A stretch of 55,945 bases of DNA from Galactobacillus timonensis (GCF_900240265.1 NZ_LT964739.1:1-55945); one strand, 5' to 3'. Counted from the first letter of the stretch, positions 33,248-43,051 are shown. A program made the numbers and translations. Notes: generated by a model from the letters alone, not told the origin.

Positions 33248-33583
33248 CGAAAATTTCGAATATTCCTGTCAGAGATATTTTTCTGCGGAACAGGCACATG
33301 AAAAGGCGGAGCATTCCGCTCCGCCTCAGAAAATCGGATATTTAAAAATTTGAGGGGATGGTGACCTGCATTTCAAGGTGATGGGGTTGCCATCTTTTAT
33401 GTATGTCTGTGAAAGTTTAAGACTCTGGGGTTTGCTTTTTGTACAGGTATTGTTCGAATTGGATGAAAAAGACTATCCTTCAGGTAAAGGAGGAATGTTG
33501 AGCTCCTGGCAATAATAAAAGCTGGCATCCCCAAACCCTTCGCAGTCCAGCACATGCCAGCGACTCCATTATAGACCTGTCTG
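33248..33583. other. Gap between IS1595 and ISL3-type elements
   Basis: There is no gene here. A 9-bp hairpin (33304-33326, AGGCGGAGC/GCTCCGCCT) with TTTT on the minus strand is a likely old terminator protecting the mal promoter. An 8-bp inverted repeat GCTGGCAT/ATGCCAGC lies at 33521/33554. The left end of the ISL3-type element (GGGGTTTG, 33427) is also inside. Confidence 0.5.
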
Positions 33584-34126
33584 ATGATCATGATTCATTG
33601 TCATTTGCACAAGCTCGTGGAGTTTGTTAAGAATCGCCTGATTCATTCCTCAAACGATTCTTCCACACAGGAAATCATTACAAGAGCTGTTCAGGTCTTT
33701 TATGATCAGTCGGTTTCCGAACTGATTGTGAATAATGGCTATCTGTATTACGCAAAGTACAGCAGAAGATTTACCATTCTTGATCATACTGTGCCACTGA
33801 TCATTAAGCGTGTTTACCGGAAAGGCTCGTCTGCAGATGCAGTTCTGCTGTCTTTCATGATCCCCTACAGCAGCCGCACCGCGGACGATTTTACCGCTGT
33901 TCTTACTTCATGCGGGGATCGTTCCTTTACCGTTGAAGAAAGCGGTAATTCCTTTGACTATGACGCTGTACGGCTGATCCGCTGGAAGTTCAACCGGTAC
34001 TGGCAGAGTATTCTCAATACCAGGCGCATTTACCTCAATACGGATATAACCACGAATTGTATTACCCTGCTTGGCAGGCAGTTCCTGCAGAACAGAAAGC
34101 TGCGCTGCCAGCTCGTTTTCACATGA
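33584..34126 (+). CDS. ISL3 accessory protein (DUF6431-like)
   Basis: A 180-aa protein upstream of the transposase. Its middle (LLSFMIPYSSRTADDF) and its later Arg-Trp motif (RLIRWKFNRYW) align with the accessory protein of the second element (LPDFLVPYKHYSVQTI; VYRWNKWLDKL). Family members I know as DUF6431 have an N-terminal Cys-x-x-Cys ribbon. Here the corresponding stretch (ELIVNNGYLYYAKYSRR) has lost the cysteines. Its role in transposition is unknown. Confidence 0.55.
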   Translation: MIMIHCHLHKLVEFVKNRLIHSSNDSSTQEIITRAVQVFYDQSVSELIVNNGYLYYAKYSRRFTILDHTVPLIIKRVYRKGSSADAVLLSFMIPYSSRTADDFTAVLTSCGDRSFTVEESGNSFDYDAVRLIRWKFNRYWQSILNTRRIYLNTDITTNCITLLGRQFLQNRKLRCQLVFT

Positions 34127-34344
34127 CCTCTTTTTCTCACAGCAGGAATATCAAAGAAGCCTCTGCGTTCCTATTCTGAGGGCAGAAGGGATGAAAGCCG
34201 ATCAATACCGAACGAAGGAACGTTTCACCTCATCATTTTGAAGAAAAGCCCTTCGTTCATCATTTTGATTCGGCTTTCCGGAAAGGAATTCATGCATGGT
34301 ATACGGTATTCAATCGATTCCCTGCAGAATCAGAGGTCATCGGT

Positions 34345-35736
34345 ATGTCTCTTAACACGAATAAAGAGGACATCATGGAGCTCTTCGGCCTGGAAGACAG
34401 TGATGTGGAGGACTTCCAGTATCAGAACTTGAATGGAAATGCACAGATCTCAGTCCGGCTCGTTCCGCACTATGAGCCCTGCCCGGAATGCGGCTGTAAA
34501 ACTCCAAGGATCAAAGATTATTACTGGAAGAAGATTACGCACAGTGTTCTTTCTGATCGTAAATGTACGCTGCTTTACCGGGCCAGACGATATGTCTGTC
34601 CGGTATGTCATCGAACCTATGCAGAGAAGAATCCATTCTCCTTTGGCAGTATGAGTATCTCCGCATTCACGGTTCAGAGAGTGCTCACGGATCTGAAGAA
34701 CTATAACGAGACATTCTCTTCCGTTGCGCGCAGGTATCATCTCTCTCCTGCCACAGCTGCCTATCTGTTTGATGATCACGTCAGTCTTCCCAGGAAACCT
34801 CTGCCGGAGATGATCAGCTTTGATGAAGTCTATGCCTTCCGCAACTACAGCGAGAAATTCGTCTGTGTTCTTATGGATTTCCAGAGACAGACGCCCATTG
34901 ATTTCCTGAACTCCAGACGGGAAGATCGGCTGCTCAGCTACTTTATGAAGATCCCGCTGGAAGAGCGGAAGAAAGTCAAAGCCTGTTCCTTCGATATGTA
35001 CGATACCTATCGAACGGTCATGAAGAAGTGTTTCCCGAACAGTATCGGTATCGTGGACAGATTCCATCTCTGCCAGGAACTGGGACGCCAGACCGACAGT
35101 GTTCGAATCCGTGCCATGAAAGGAACCACAAAAGGTTCCGATGAATACTATCTTCTCAAGAAGTTCAACTGGATTCTCTACAGGCATTCCGACAGCAGCA
35201 CAAAAGATGGTAAGAAGCTGTTCGATCCAAACGGACAGAGAAGATATAACAATCATTTCAAATTTCCGATTAACTACTATGATCTCCGCGAGAAGCTCCT
35301 GAAAATAAGCCCTGAGCTGATGGAGTCATGGAATCTGAAAGAAAAAGTATACGACTACTATGAGACCGCCACGCCCAACGATAGGGAGCAGAAACTGAAC
35401 GAACTGATTACGGAGTTCAGGAAGTCTCAGGTACCGGAAATGCGTCACTTCGCCAGCACACTGACCAAATGGCGGACCGAAATCATCAATTCTCTTACTA
35501 CCTACGGCTACATCTACAAGGTCGATTCCAAGACCGGCAAACCCAATGCCTATCATAAGCGGATGACCAATGCGATCATTGAAAACCGAAACTCAATCTG
35601 TAAGTGCATCAAGAAGAATGCGAACGGCTATCACAACTGGGACAGATTCCGCAACCGCCTCATGTACGTTCTGGACAAGGATGCGACCTACTCATTGAAC
35701 CCGATACACTCGAATGTCACAAAAACGGCGAAATAA
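34345..35736 (+). CDS. ISL3-family transposase, copy 1
   Basis: A 463-aa DDE transposase of the IS204/IS1001/IS1165 group. N-terminal zinc finger (CPECGCK...CPVCHRTY), HTH near 105-135, and a catalytic domain with DDE candidates in SFDEVYAF, CSFDMYDTY and AIIENRNS. Full length and uninterrupted, so possibly active. Clearly related to, but well diverged from, the copy at 46680. Confidence 0.92.
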   Translation: MSLNTNKEDIMELFGLEDSDVEDFQYQNLNGNAQISVRLVPHYEPCPECGCKTPRIKDYYWKKITHSVLSDRKCTLLYRARRYVCPVCHRTYAEKNPFSFGSMSISAFTVQRVLTDLKNYNETFSSVARRYHLSPATAAYLFDDHVSLPRKPLPEMISFDEVYAFRNYSEKFVCVLMDFQRQTPIDFLNSRREDRLLSYFMKIPLEERKKVKACSFDMYDTYRTVMKKCFPNSIGIVDRFHLCQELGRQTDSVRIRAMKGTTKGSDEYYLLKKFNWILYRHSDSSTKDGKKLFDPNGQRRYNNHFKFPINYYDLREKLLKISPELMESWNLKEKVYDYYETATPNDREQKLNELITEFRKSQVPEMRHFASTLTKWRTEIINSLTTYGYIYKVDSKTGKPNAYHKRMTNAIIENRNSICKCIKKNANGYHNWDRFRNRLMYVLDKDATYSLNPIHSNVTKTAK

Positions 35737-35902
35737 AAACTTGGCCTCACAGCTGTTCAAACCAGTTGTAAGGTCATGTCTTACTTCAGATGACTCGGGC
35801 GCTGAGTTCATGATTATGGGGCGCCAGTTACCCCAGAGATTTATCGCTCCGGTTTGACTCTAACCCCACACATTTCAAAAGCGCCAGAAAATCATTGCAG
35901 GA

Positions 35903-37018
35903 TCAGTCCAGCTCTTCCTTTGCCTTCTTCAGCGCTTCGGCAATGACCGCATCCATATCGTAGTACCTATAAGCCCCAAGGCGGCCACCGAAGATGACGT
36001 TTGCCTTCTGATCCGCCAGCGCCCTGTATTTTGCGTAAAGTTCGCCGTTGCGTGCATCGTTGAGCGGATAGTACGGCTCAATCCCGGGTTTCCATTCCGA
36101 ACTGTACTCTCGGCTGATGACAGTCTTGGGAAGACCGTTTCCTTCGTCATCTTTTCCGAACTGAAACCACTTATGCTCGATGATCCGGGTAAACGGTGTC
36201 TCGGCATCGGTGTAGTTGATGACCGCATTGCCCTGATAATTTGAGATATCAAGCACTTCTGTCTCAAAGCGCACCGACCTGTACTGCAGCGGACCGAGCG
36301 AGAACCCGAAGTAGGCATCAATCGGTCCCGTGTACACAATCCGCGGCGCGATGCTGTCCCAGTAGGATTGATCCGATAAATAGTCGGTATTTGTACGCAC
36401 TTCAATTCCTTCCAGCAGACGTTCCACAAGCTTCGTGTAGCCGCCGGTCGGAATGCCCTGATATAGCGCATTGAAGTAGTTGTTGTCAAAGGTAAAGCGC
36501 ACGGGCAGCCTCCGGATGATGAAGGCCGGCAGCTGATTGCAGGGCCTTCCCCACTGCTTTTCCGTGTAGCCTTTGATCAGCTTCTCATAGATGTCGCTGC
36601 CAACGAGGCTGATGGCCTGCTCCTCAAGGTTCTTCGGCTCCGTGATGCCGGCGGCCTGACGCTGTTCACGGATCTTCTGTTCCGCTTCCTGCGGCGTCAC
36701 GACACCCCACATCCTGTTGAATGTGTACATGTTGAACGGGAGCGAATACAGCTCGCCATGGTAATTGGCAACGGGCGAATTGGTATAGCGATTGAAGACG
36801 GCAAACTGATTGACATAGTCCCATACCTGACGGTTATTGGTATGGAAGATATGAGCCCCGTACCTGTGAACATGGATTCCTTCCACATCCTCTGTATAAA
36901 CGTTGCCGGCAATGTGGTCCCGTTTTTCAATGACGAGAACCTTCTTCCCACGCTTTTTTGCCTCATGGGCAAATACGGCACCGTAAAGGCCGGAACCGAC
37001 AATGAGATAATCGTACAT
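35903..37018 (-). CDS. glf: UDP-galactopyranose mutase
   Basis: A 371-aa FAD enzyme converting UDP-galactopyranose to UDP-galactofuranose for surface glycans. It has a Rossmann FAD motif (IVGSGLYGAVFAHEA), the GAHIFHTN substrate-region motif and conserved Arg residues further on. GGTGGAGGAAGC precedes the ATG. No galactofuranosyl transferase or polysaccharide cluster is adjacent, so it is a stand-alone supplier next to an SDR gene. Confidence 0.94.
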   Translation of the reverse strand: MYDYLIVGSGLYGAVFAHEAKKRGKKVLVIEKRDHIAGNVYTEDVEGIHVHRYGAHIFHTNNRQVWDYVNQFAVFNRYTNSPVANYHGELYSLPFNMYTFNRMWGVVTPQEAEQKIREQRQAAGITEPKNLEEQAISLVGSDIYEKLIKGYTEKQWGRPCNQLPAFIIRRLPVRFTFDNNYFNALYQGIPTGGYTKLVERLLEGIEVRTNTDYLSDQSYWDSIAPRIVYTGPIDAYFGFSLGPLQYRSVRFETEVLDISNYQGNAVINYTDAETPFTRIIEHKWFQFGKDDEGNGLPKTVISREYSSEWKPGIEPYYPLNDARNGELYAKYRALADQKANVIFGGRLGAYRYYDMDAVIAEALKKAKEELD

Positions 37019-37054
37019 ACAGCTTCCTCCACCTGAAATTATAGCAATCCTCCA

Positions 37055-37825
37055 TTAGAGGCGGCTCACCAGCTCCATGAACGGGACAATAATCCAGTCC
37101 GGAACGATCCAGGCCAAGAAGCGCTGCAACGTCGTAATGATTCCCGGCGTCGCCACCCAGAAGTTGCAATTATTCGCCCACAGGGACAGACGCACAACCG
37201 AAGAAGAATGCGATGCCAGAAAGGGATGTACATAGTGCGTGCTGGTTTCTTCTTTTTTGGCCAGCGGAATGAAACCTGTGTCCTTGACCCAGTAGGGACA
37301 GGCGCAGGTCACACGGATGCCGGAGAAAAGAAGGTCATGATGCAGCGCCTTGGTGTAGCTTTCGACAAACGCCTTGGTTGCGCCATAAATTCCGAAATTC
37401 GGCATCGGCTGAAAGCCGGCAATCGATCCGATTTCGATGATGCCGCTTCCTTTGGTGCAGTACGGCAGTGCCAGCGCAGTCACATCGGCCAGCGCACGTA
37501 CATTGAGCTCGATCATCGCATCGACCTGATGGCGATCCATGGACGCAATCTGTCCGATTATTCCCCGCCCCGCGGAACATACAAGCCAGTGGATTTCCGG
37601 CTTCTGTTGTTTCAGAAGATTCTCCAGTGTCTCAAAGGCGGCGGGATCACAAAGATCCAGCGGCACAATGCGGCACGGCACAGAGATTTCAGAAGCCAGC
37701 TGCTCCAGCTGCTCGCGCCGGCGGGCAATGATCCAGAATTCATCAACATCATTCTTTGCGGCCAGCTGATGAACAAATTCGCGTCCAAGGCCGCTGGACG
37801 CTCCCGTTACAAGTGCTATTTTCAT
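37055..37825 (-). CDS. Short-chain dehydrogenase/reductase
   Basis: A 256-aa classical SDR. TGASSGLGREF (7-17) binds NAD(P), NVRAL and catalytic YGATKAF (Tyr-x-x-x-Lys) are present. The C-terminal 60 residues are hydrophobic, resembling DltE-like or membrane-associated SDRs. The ribosome binding site is weak. It lies 36 bp upstream of glf, perhaps co-transcribed. Substrate unknown. Confidence 0.85.
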   Translation of the reverse strand: MKIALVTGASSGLGREFVHQLAAKNDVDEFWIIARRREQLEQLASEISVPCRIVPLDLCDPAAFETLENLLKQQKPEIHWLVCSAGRGIIGQIASMDRHQVDAMIELNVRALADVTALALPYCTKGSGIIEIGSIAGFQPMPNFGIYGATKAFVESYTKALHHDLLFSGIRVTCACPYWVKDTGFIPLAKKEETSTHYVHPFLASHSSSVVRLSLWANNCNFWVATPGIITTLQRFLAWIVPDWIIVPFMELVSRL

Positions 37826-37924
37826 TCTTCAAGAATAACGCGAAAGCCTACCGGATTTCCACCCGTGAAAAAGCCGGGACTCTCGGATCATAAGTTGTTC
37901 GAAAGCTCCGGCTTCATCTTTTTT

Positions 37925-38599
37925 CTACAGCCGGGTTGTTACAGGCGCCTGAATAGTGGAGCGGATCGTCAGGTTGCCATTGCGCATCCGCAGCTCATTG
38001 ATCAGCGCCTGTTCCTGGGATGACTGCTTGAGATCGATGCGGTACTGCAGCTCATTGAGCATGCCCATATGCGTCGTACGCACTTCCATCAGCTGCGAAC
38101 TGGAGGTGTACTTTTCAAACAGATCATCGAAGGCATTTGCATAATTGAGATCTTCCGGAACCTGAATCATCAGATAGCGCTGACCGGACGGCGTCGAGAA
38201 TAACGGGAGCTTTGAAAAGAGAACAGCGGCCGCAATGCAGAGAATTACCATTGCCAGTGCAAAGGTAATGTAGCCCATGCCGCAGGCAAGTCCCGCTCCC
38301 ATCGCCAGAAAGATGACGCCGATATCGCTTGCCTTTCCCGGCTGCGAACGGAAGCGGACCAGGGAGAAGCTGCCGGCCACTGCAACGCCAACGCCCAGGT
38401 TGCCGTTGACCATCATGATCACCATCATCACGATTGCCGGCAGCAGCGTCAGTGTCAGCGCGAAGGAACGCGACATGTCCGCCAGCATATGATAGGCAAG
38501 TGCAATCACAAAACCGCACAGCAGCGCTCCGAAAAAGCAGAGGGCAATCTGTTCAAAAGTAATGTAGGATGCAGAATTGCTCAGAATGGACGTAAACAT
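37925..38599 (-). CDS. DUF4956 membrane protein
   Basis: A 224-aa protein with four predicted helices in residues 15-135 followed by a soluble C-domain. The segment VAVAGSFSLVRFRSQPG is the conserved core of the DUF4956 family. It overlaps the VTC-domain gene by 19 bases and has GGGGAGGC before its ATG. DUF4956 and VTC proteins are often paired, suggesting a membrane partner for polyphosphate synthesis or transport. Confidence 0.85.
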   Translation of the reverse strand: MFTSILSNSASYITFEQIALCFFGALLCGFVIALAYHMLADMSRSFALTLTLLPAIVMMVIMMVNGNLGVGVAVAGSFSLVRFRSQPGKASDIGVIFLAMGAGLACGMGYITFALAMVILCIAAAVLFSKLPLFSTPSGQRYLMIQVPEDLNYANAFDDLFEKYTSSSQLMEVRTTHMGMLNELQYRIDLKQSSQEQALINELRMRNGNLTIRSTIQAPVTTRL

Positions 38600-39336
38600 A
38601 CAGAAGCCTCCCCAGCCGGAGCACTTTCATTCTCCAGCACATAATTTCGATACAGGTTCTTTACATATGAGATATAAATCGATCCATATTTGGAAAATGA
38701 ATCCGGATACACGTGCAGCGACGTAAGAATCGAACTCAGCCAGCACGGATACGGTCCCGCCAGCTTGACTTCCAGCAGCACCTCGGGCGCACTGACCAGC
38801 GGCGTTTCCGTCCCGTCCAAAACAAGATTCACATTCTTCATCCGGCTGCGGATCCGTGTATCAAGCGTAATGCGCAGATCATTGTCTGCCGCAAATGCCA
38901 TGCGGTGATAGGCAATGAATACCTTCGGCTCAACGATATAGGTTTCCAGCACCTGCCGCAGTTCACCTGCAATCTGTCCATCCCGGGGAAGATCATCCGG
39001 TATCAATGCACAGCTGAACTGCTCATTGTAGGTTAATGCAACCCGCCTTTTTTCACCCCAGTCGCCAAGACGCTGTTTTGTCTCAAGGAACACGGGCGCT
39101 CCAACGGCAGGATTGCCATAGGAGCGAAGGCGGAGCTTCAGCCGGTACAGCGGATGATTCAGACAGTGATTGATCAGATAGAAGTCCGGCGTATCGTAGT
39201 AAATCGTATTCAGATCATATTCCGGATAAATATCCGGTGTCAGATGGTCACGGGCAGCGATCAGGAACTGCTCCGCCTGCGCACTGCTCAGACGGAATTT
39301 CTCCTCAACCCGCAGGAATGTTTCACTTTGGATCAA
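38581..39336 (-). CDS. VTC-domain polyphosphate polymerase-like protein
   Basis: A 251-aa protein of the VTC/tunnel-fold group. It starts with the basic-acidic strand ERxEEKF-type opening (LRVEEKFRLS), followed by YDLNTIYYDTPDF, KLRLRSYG, FLETKQR and a late LLEVKLAG, the ring of Arg/Lys/Glu used for triphosphate and metal binding. The start is TTG at 39336, with GGAGGTG eight bases before. It overlaps the DUF4956 gene, forming a two-gene unit. Confidence 0.85.
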   Translation of the reverse strand: MIQSETFLRVEEKFRLSSAQAEQFLIAARDHLTPDIYPEYDLNTIYYDTPDFYLINHCLNHPLYRLKLRLRSYGNPAVGAPVFLETKQRLGDWGEKRRVALTYNEQFSCALIPDDLPRDGQIAGELRQVLETYIVEPKVFIAYHRMAFAADNDLRITLDTRIRSRMKNVNLVLDGTETPLVSAPEVLLEVKLAGPYPCWLSSILTSLHVYPDSFSKYGSIYISYVKNLYRNYVLENESAPAGEASVCLRPF

Positions 39337-39422
39337 GAGACGGCACCTCCTTTCACTGTATGCACATATGCTATGCCATGACTTTGGTATCCTCCTGATG
39401 TGAATGTGAACTCAAAATGAAA

Positions 39423-39450
39423 AAAAGACCCGCTTTGTTAAGAGCGGGCC
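39423..39450 (-). terminator. Terminator of ketopantoate reductase gene
   Basis: GGCCCGCT / AGCGGGTC-type stem with an 8-nt loop and TTTTTTT on the minus strand, 16 bp past the stop. Confidence 0.7.
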
Positions 39451-39465
39451 CGGTATCCAAAACGG

Positions 39466-40422
39466 TTACTGCTGATAATCGAAGCGGCCGGCATTCTTTT
39501 CTTCGAGCGCCTTGATGATGTGATAGGTACACTCTGCCACCGGCACCTCGATTCCCTTTTCCTTCGCCTTCTGCATCAATACACCGCAGAACATATCCAC
39601 TTCCGTCGGCCGCTTTGCGTCCAGATCCTGCAGCGTCGAATACCGGGTGGCGGGTGTATAGCGGAACCGCTCTCTTTGAAGCGGAGCAATCTCCATGCCA
39701 TAGGCGGCCGCCACCCTGCGTCCTTCCTCTTCCAGTTTCAATGAATACCAAAGCGCATGCCTACTGTCATGGTACACACCAAGACCTGCGCCGATGACTG
39801 CCTGGGGAAGATTGAAGGCAATATTGCGGATGAACTTCGCCCACTGCCGCTTCTGAATATCCGGCACAAGTGTCGTATGAAGACGGGTCGTTGCAAAGAA
39901 GCGTTCCAGCGAGGCACAGATTTCCGTCTTTTCTGCCGTATTGTGATCCCCGTACAGCAGTCCGTCCTCTCCTTCCGGCTGAAAGATCTGAATATCGCTG
40001 CCGGTGCGATGGGAGGCTATGGTCATGTAGGCATTGACAATCGGTTCCCATCCGATCCTCTCTGCAATCAGTTCCTCCGAATCGATCCCGTTCAAAAGAC
40101 TCATGACAATCGTCCTGTTGTTTCCGGACACGTTTTTTTTGGAATCGTTTCCTGCGATCCGTACAATGTCATCCATTGCCTCTTCCAGCCCCGTATACTT
40201 CACTGCCACCAGCAGAAGATCCGCATCGGCCGCTTCCTGAGAACTTTGTACGTGGAGATCATAGTGGCGGCCGTTGACCGTGATGCCCCGGCTTTTCAGG
40301 CGTTTAGCCCGTTCGCCTTCCGCCACCACGACGAGATTGTCCCCGAGAACATCGGCCGTTCCCCAGACAATATATCCACCAATCGCTCCTGCTCCGATCA
40401 ATGCCACCTTGCGGATTTCCAT
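39466..40422 (-). CDS. Ketopantoate reductase family protein
   Basis: A 318-aa NADPH enzyme of the PanE/ApbA fold. N-terminal Rossmann motif IGAGAIGGY (8-16), catalytic Lys in VAVKYTGLEEA (about 94) and a C-terminal helical domain. The start at 40422 was chosen because AGGAGG precedes it. In canonical form it makes pantoate for CoA, but PanE paralogues with other substrates are common, so the gene name is withheld. Confidence 0.85.
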   Translation of the reverse strand: MEIRKVALIGAGAIGGYIVWGTADVLGDNLVVVAEGERAKRLKSRGITVNGRHYDLHVQSSQEAADADLLLVAVKYTGLEEAMDDIVRIAGNDSKKNVSGNNRTIVMSLLNGIDSEELIAERIGWEPIVNAYMTIASHRTGSDIQIFQPEGEDGLLYGDHNTAEKTEICASLERFFATTRLHTTLVPDIQKRQWAKFIRNIAFNLPQAVIGAGLGVYHDSRHALWYSLKLEEEGRRVAAAYGMEIAPLQRERFRYTPATRYSTLQDLDAKRPTEVDMFCGVLMQKAKEKGIEVPVAECTYHIIKALEEKNAGRFDYQQ

Positions 40423-40541
40423 ACCGTTTCCTCCTGCTTGATTGATATGGAGCATATGATACACGAAGCCGGGGACAAAATACAGAAAAGACCCCGGGCT
40501 GTTCGGCCTGAGGTCCTGTTCGCTATTACCTTGTTTGACTT

Positions 40542-40892
40542 TCAGCGCGCTTCGACTGTCTTAATCGTATAACCGAGAGGGTCGATGACGCTGTGCAGAT
40601 CCTGTGCACTGACCGGATGCTTGGCAAGGATGATGACCTTCCCCGTCTGATAGGAGGAGGAAACCCTGGAAACATCGAGCTTGCGGATCGCATCGTTGAT
40701 ATGTGCCTCGCACATGCCGCAATGCATGCCGTCAATCTGAACGTCTGTTTCTACCAGTCCGCCGGTATTTTTAACCGGCCTGTTTCCTTTGCGGAAAAAA
40801 CCCTTGACGATGAATACCGCAACGACCATCAGGGCAATCAGAACCAGCAGAACAAATGCATCGGCGCCGGACAGTGAAACATTGCTGCGCAT
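40542..40892 (-). CDS. Membrane-tethered HMA-domain protein of the feo operon
   Basis: A 116-aa protein. One N-terminal helix (about 12-32) with a basic stop, a short linker, then a heavy-metal-associated ferredoxin-like domain (49-115) with the metal motif GMHCGMC (Cys58, Cys61 region). Its ATG overlaps the feoB stop by one base (TAATG). FeoB operons often end with a small Cys-containing membrane protein, but a full HMA domain there is unusual and suggests a soft-metal or iron chaperone or sensor at the exit of the channel. Confidence 0.8.
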   Translation of the reverse strand: MRSNVSLSGADAFVLLVLIALMVVAVFIVKGFFRKGNRPVKNTGGLVETDVQIDGMHCGMCEAHINDAIRKLDVSRVSSSYQTGKVIILAKHPVSAQDLHSVIDPLGYTIKTVEAR

Positions 40893-43051
40893 TAATCAGC
40901 CTCCACAGCAGCTGCCGCCTTGGCCTTCTTGTACGGATCCGGACGGAACAGCAGATAAGCAATGATGACAGCCACAATGAATGCCGCAACCGTAGCACCG
41001 CTGAAGGCAACCTCACCCGTGATCAGGCCGCCGATCTGATAGAACATCAGCGACAGGCAGTAAGCATTGATATTCTGGAACGCGATCGCAAACCAGAAGT
41101 ACTTCTTGTTGCCGATTTCCTTGGCCATCGTCGAAATCGCAGCCAGGCACGGAGAATCAAAGAGGTTGAAGATCAGGAACGATATCGCAACCATGTTGGT
41201 CGGAAAGAACGCACTGAATGCCTGATGCATACCGCCGGCATACTCTTCAATATCACCAACACCGGCAAGGACGCCCATCGTCGATACGATGCCTTCCTTG
41301 GCAACAAAGCCGGAGATCGAAGAGGCAACCGCCTGCCATGTATTGAAGCCCAGCGGCGTAAAGAGCACAGCAATGGCACGGCCGATATAAGCCAGGAACG
41401 AAGCCTCTGTATCAACAAGACCGAAGACGCCGTCCTGAATGCCGAAGCTTGCCAGGAACCACATGACTGCGCAGCAGAGGAACAGGATTGTCCCGGCCTT
41501 CTTGAGGAATGCCCATACACGCTCCCAGACATGCAGTAGAACGCCCTTCAGGCTTGGAATATGGTAAGCCGGCAGCTCCATGACAAACGGAGCAGGATCA
41601 CCGGAGAAGTACTTCGTCTTCTTCAGGATAATGCACGAACATACAATGACAACGATGCCGAGCACATAGTAGCCGAATGCATAGCGCCAGTCATCATTCA
41701 TGATGTAGCCGGCGATCAGGGCAATGACCGGAAGCTTCGCTCCGCACGGCATATTGGTAGTGGTAATCATCGTCATCCGGCGGTCCTTCTCGTTTTCAAT
41801 CGTACGGGTCGCCATGATACCCGGAACACCGCATCCGCTTGAAATCATGAACGGAATGAACGACTTGCCTGATAGACCGAAGCGGCGGAACAGACGGTCC
41901 ATGATGAACGCGACACGAGCCATATATCCGCAGTCCTCAAGGATCGAAAGGAAGAAGAAGACGATTGCCATCTGCGGCGCAAATCCGATCGGCGCCGCCA
42001 GACCACCGATAATACCATCAACGACAAGCGACACCAGCCAGTCGGAAGTGCCGATACTTTCGAGCCATGCCTGAACGCCTGGCTGAATCCACTCGCCGAA
42101 GAGAACATCGTTTGTCCAGTCGGTTACATAGGTGCCGAGCGTCGATACCGCGATCCAGTAAACGAACGCCATGATACCGAGGAAGATGAAGATGGCAAAT
42201 ACACGGTGCGTCATGACCTTATCGATCTTATCGGAGATCGTCAGGCCGTCCTTCAACTTCTTCTTGACGACCGCTTTGCCAACCAGCTTCTGAATGTATT
42301 CATAGCGCTGATTTGTGATGATGGACTCACTTGTATCATCCATCTCCTTTTCACAGTCAGTGATATGGCCTTCAATGTGTTTTCTGACATCCTCCGGCAG
42401 ATTCAGTTTTGCCAGAACCTTCTCATCGCGCTCGAATACCTTGATGGCATACCAGCGGAGATTATGCTTCGGAACATAGGATTCGATGCTTTCCTCAATA
42501 TGGGCGATCGCATGTTCCACACTGCCCGTAAAAACATGGGGCAGTTCAACATCGGCGTGCTTCTTTGCAAGATTGATGCAGGCTTCCGCCGCATCCATCG
42601 TCGCTTCACCCTTGAGAGCACTCATCTCGACAACCGGGCAGCCAAGGCCTTCACTCAGCTTCTTGAGATCAATTTTGTCCCCGTTCTTCTTGACGAGGTC
42701 CATCATGTTTACGGCAACCAGCACCGGAAGACCGACTTCCAGCAGCTGTGTCGTCAGATAGAGGTTGCGCTCAATGTTCGTACCGTCAACGATGTTCAGA
42801 ATGACATCCGGCTTCTCTTCTACCAGATAGGTACGGGAAACGACTTCCTCGAGCGTATACGGAGAAAGGGAGTAAATACCCGGCAGATCTTCGATAATGA
42901 CATTCTTGTGGTTCAGAAGGTGTCCTTCCTTCTTTTCAACCGTGACGCCCGGCCAGTTGCCGACGTACTGGTTGGATCCCGTCAGGTTGTTGAACAGCGT
43001 CGTTTTGCCACAGTTCGGATTGCCTGCCAGAGCAATTTTCAACTCACTCAT
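40892..43051 (-). CDS. feoB: Ferrous iron transporter FeoB
   Basis: A 719-aa transporter. The N-terminal G-domain has GNPNCGKTT (G1, 10-18), GVTVEKKEG, DLPG (G3), NMMD (G4) and SALK (G5). A GDI-like helical region and about 10 membrane helices with two Gate/nucleoside-recognition repeats follow. Imports Fe2+ into the cytoplasm. It overlaps feoA by four bases, and its C-terminal KKAKAAAAVEAD tail is short. Confidence 0.96.
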   Translation of the reverse strand: MSELKIALAGNPNCGKTTLFNNLTGSNQYVGNWPGVTVEKKEGHLLNHKNVIIEDLPGIYSLSPYTLEEVVSRTYLVEEKPDVILNIVDGTNIERNLYLTTQLLEVGLPVLVAVNMMDLVKKNGDKIDLKKLSEGLGCPVVEMSALKGEATMDAAEACINLAKKHADVELPHVFTGSVEHAIAHIEESIESYVPKHNLRWYAIKVFERDEKVLAKLNLPEDVRKHIEGHITDCEKEMDDTSESIITNQRYEYIQKLVGKAVVKKKLKDGLTISDKIDKVMTHRVFAIFIFLGIMAFVYWIAVSTLGTYVTDWTNDVLFGEWIQPGVQAWLESIGTSDWLVSLVVDGIIGGLAAPIGFAPQMAIVFFFLSILEDCGYMARVAFIMDRLFRRFGLSGKSFIPFMISSGCGVPGIMATRTIENEKDRRMTMITTTNMPCGAKLPVIALIAGYIMNDDWRYAFGYYVLGIVVIVCSCIILKKTKYFSGDPAPFVMELPAYHIPSLKGVLLHVWERVWAFLKKAGTILFLCCAVMWFLASFGIQDGVFGLVDTEASFLAYIGRAIAVLFTPLGFNTWQAVASSISGFVAKEGIVSTMGVLAGVGDIEEYAGGMHQAFSAFFPTNMVAISFLIFNLFDSPCLAAISTMAKEIGNKKYFWFAIAFQNINAYCLSLMFYQIGGLITGEVAFSGATVAAFIVAVIIAYLLFRPDPYKKAKAAAAVEAD

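Larger units (their letters stand above)
33426..35868 (+). mobile_element. ISL3-type insertion sequence, copy 1
   Basis: An accessory gene and an ISL3-family transposase on the same strand, bounded approximately by TGGGGTTTG (33426) and AACCCCA (35862-35868), a short inverted repeat. The ends are approximate, and no clear 8-bp target duplication was found. Confidence 0.6.

Noticed and set aside
33397..33591. 64-aa minus-strand frame in the inter-IS gap
   Set aside because: No ribosome binding site or recognisable domain, and it crosses inverted repeats.
39371..39751. 126-aa minus-strand frame upstream of the VTC gene
   Set aside because: It is out of frame within the ketopantoate reductase gene and crosses its terminator.
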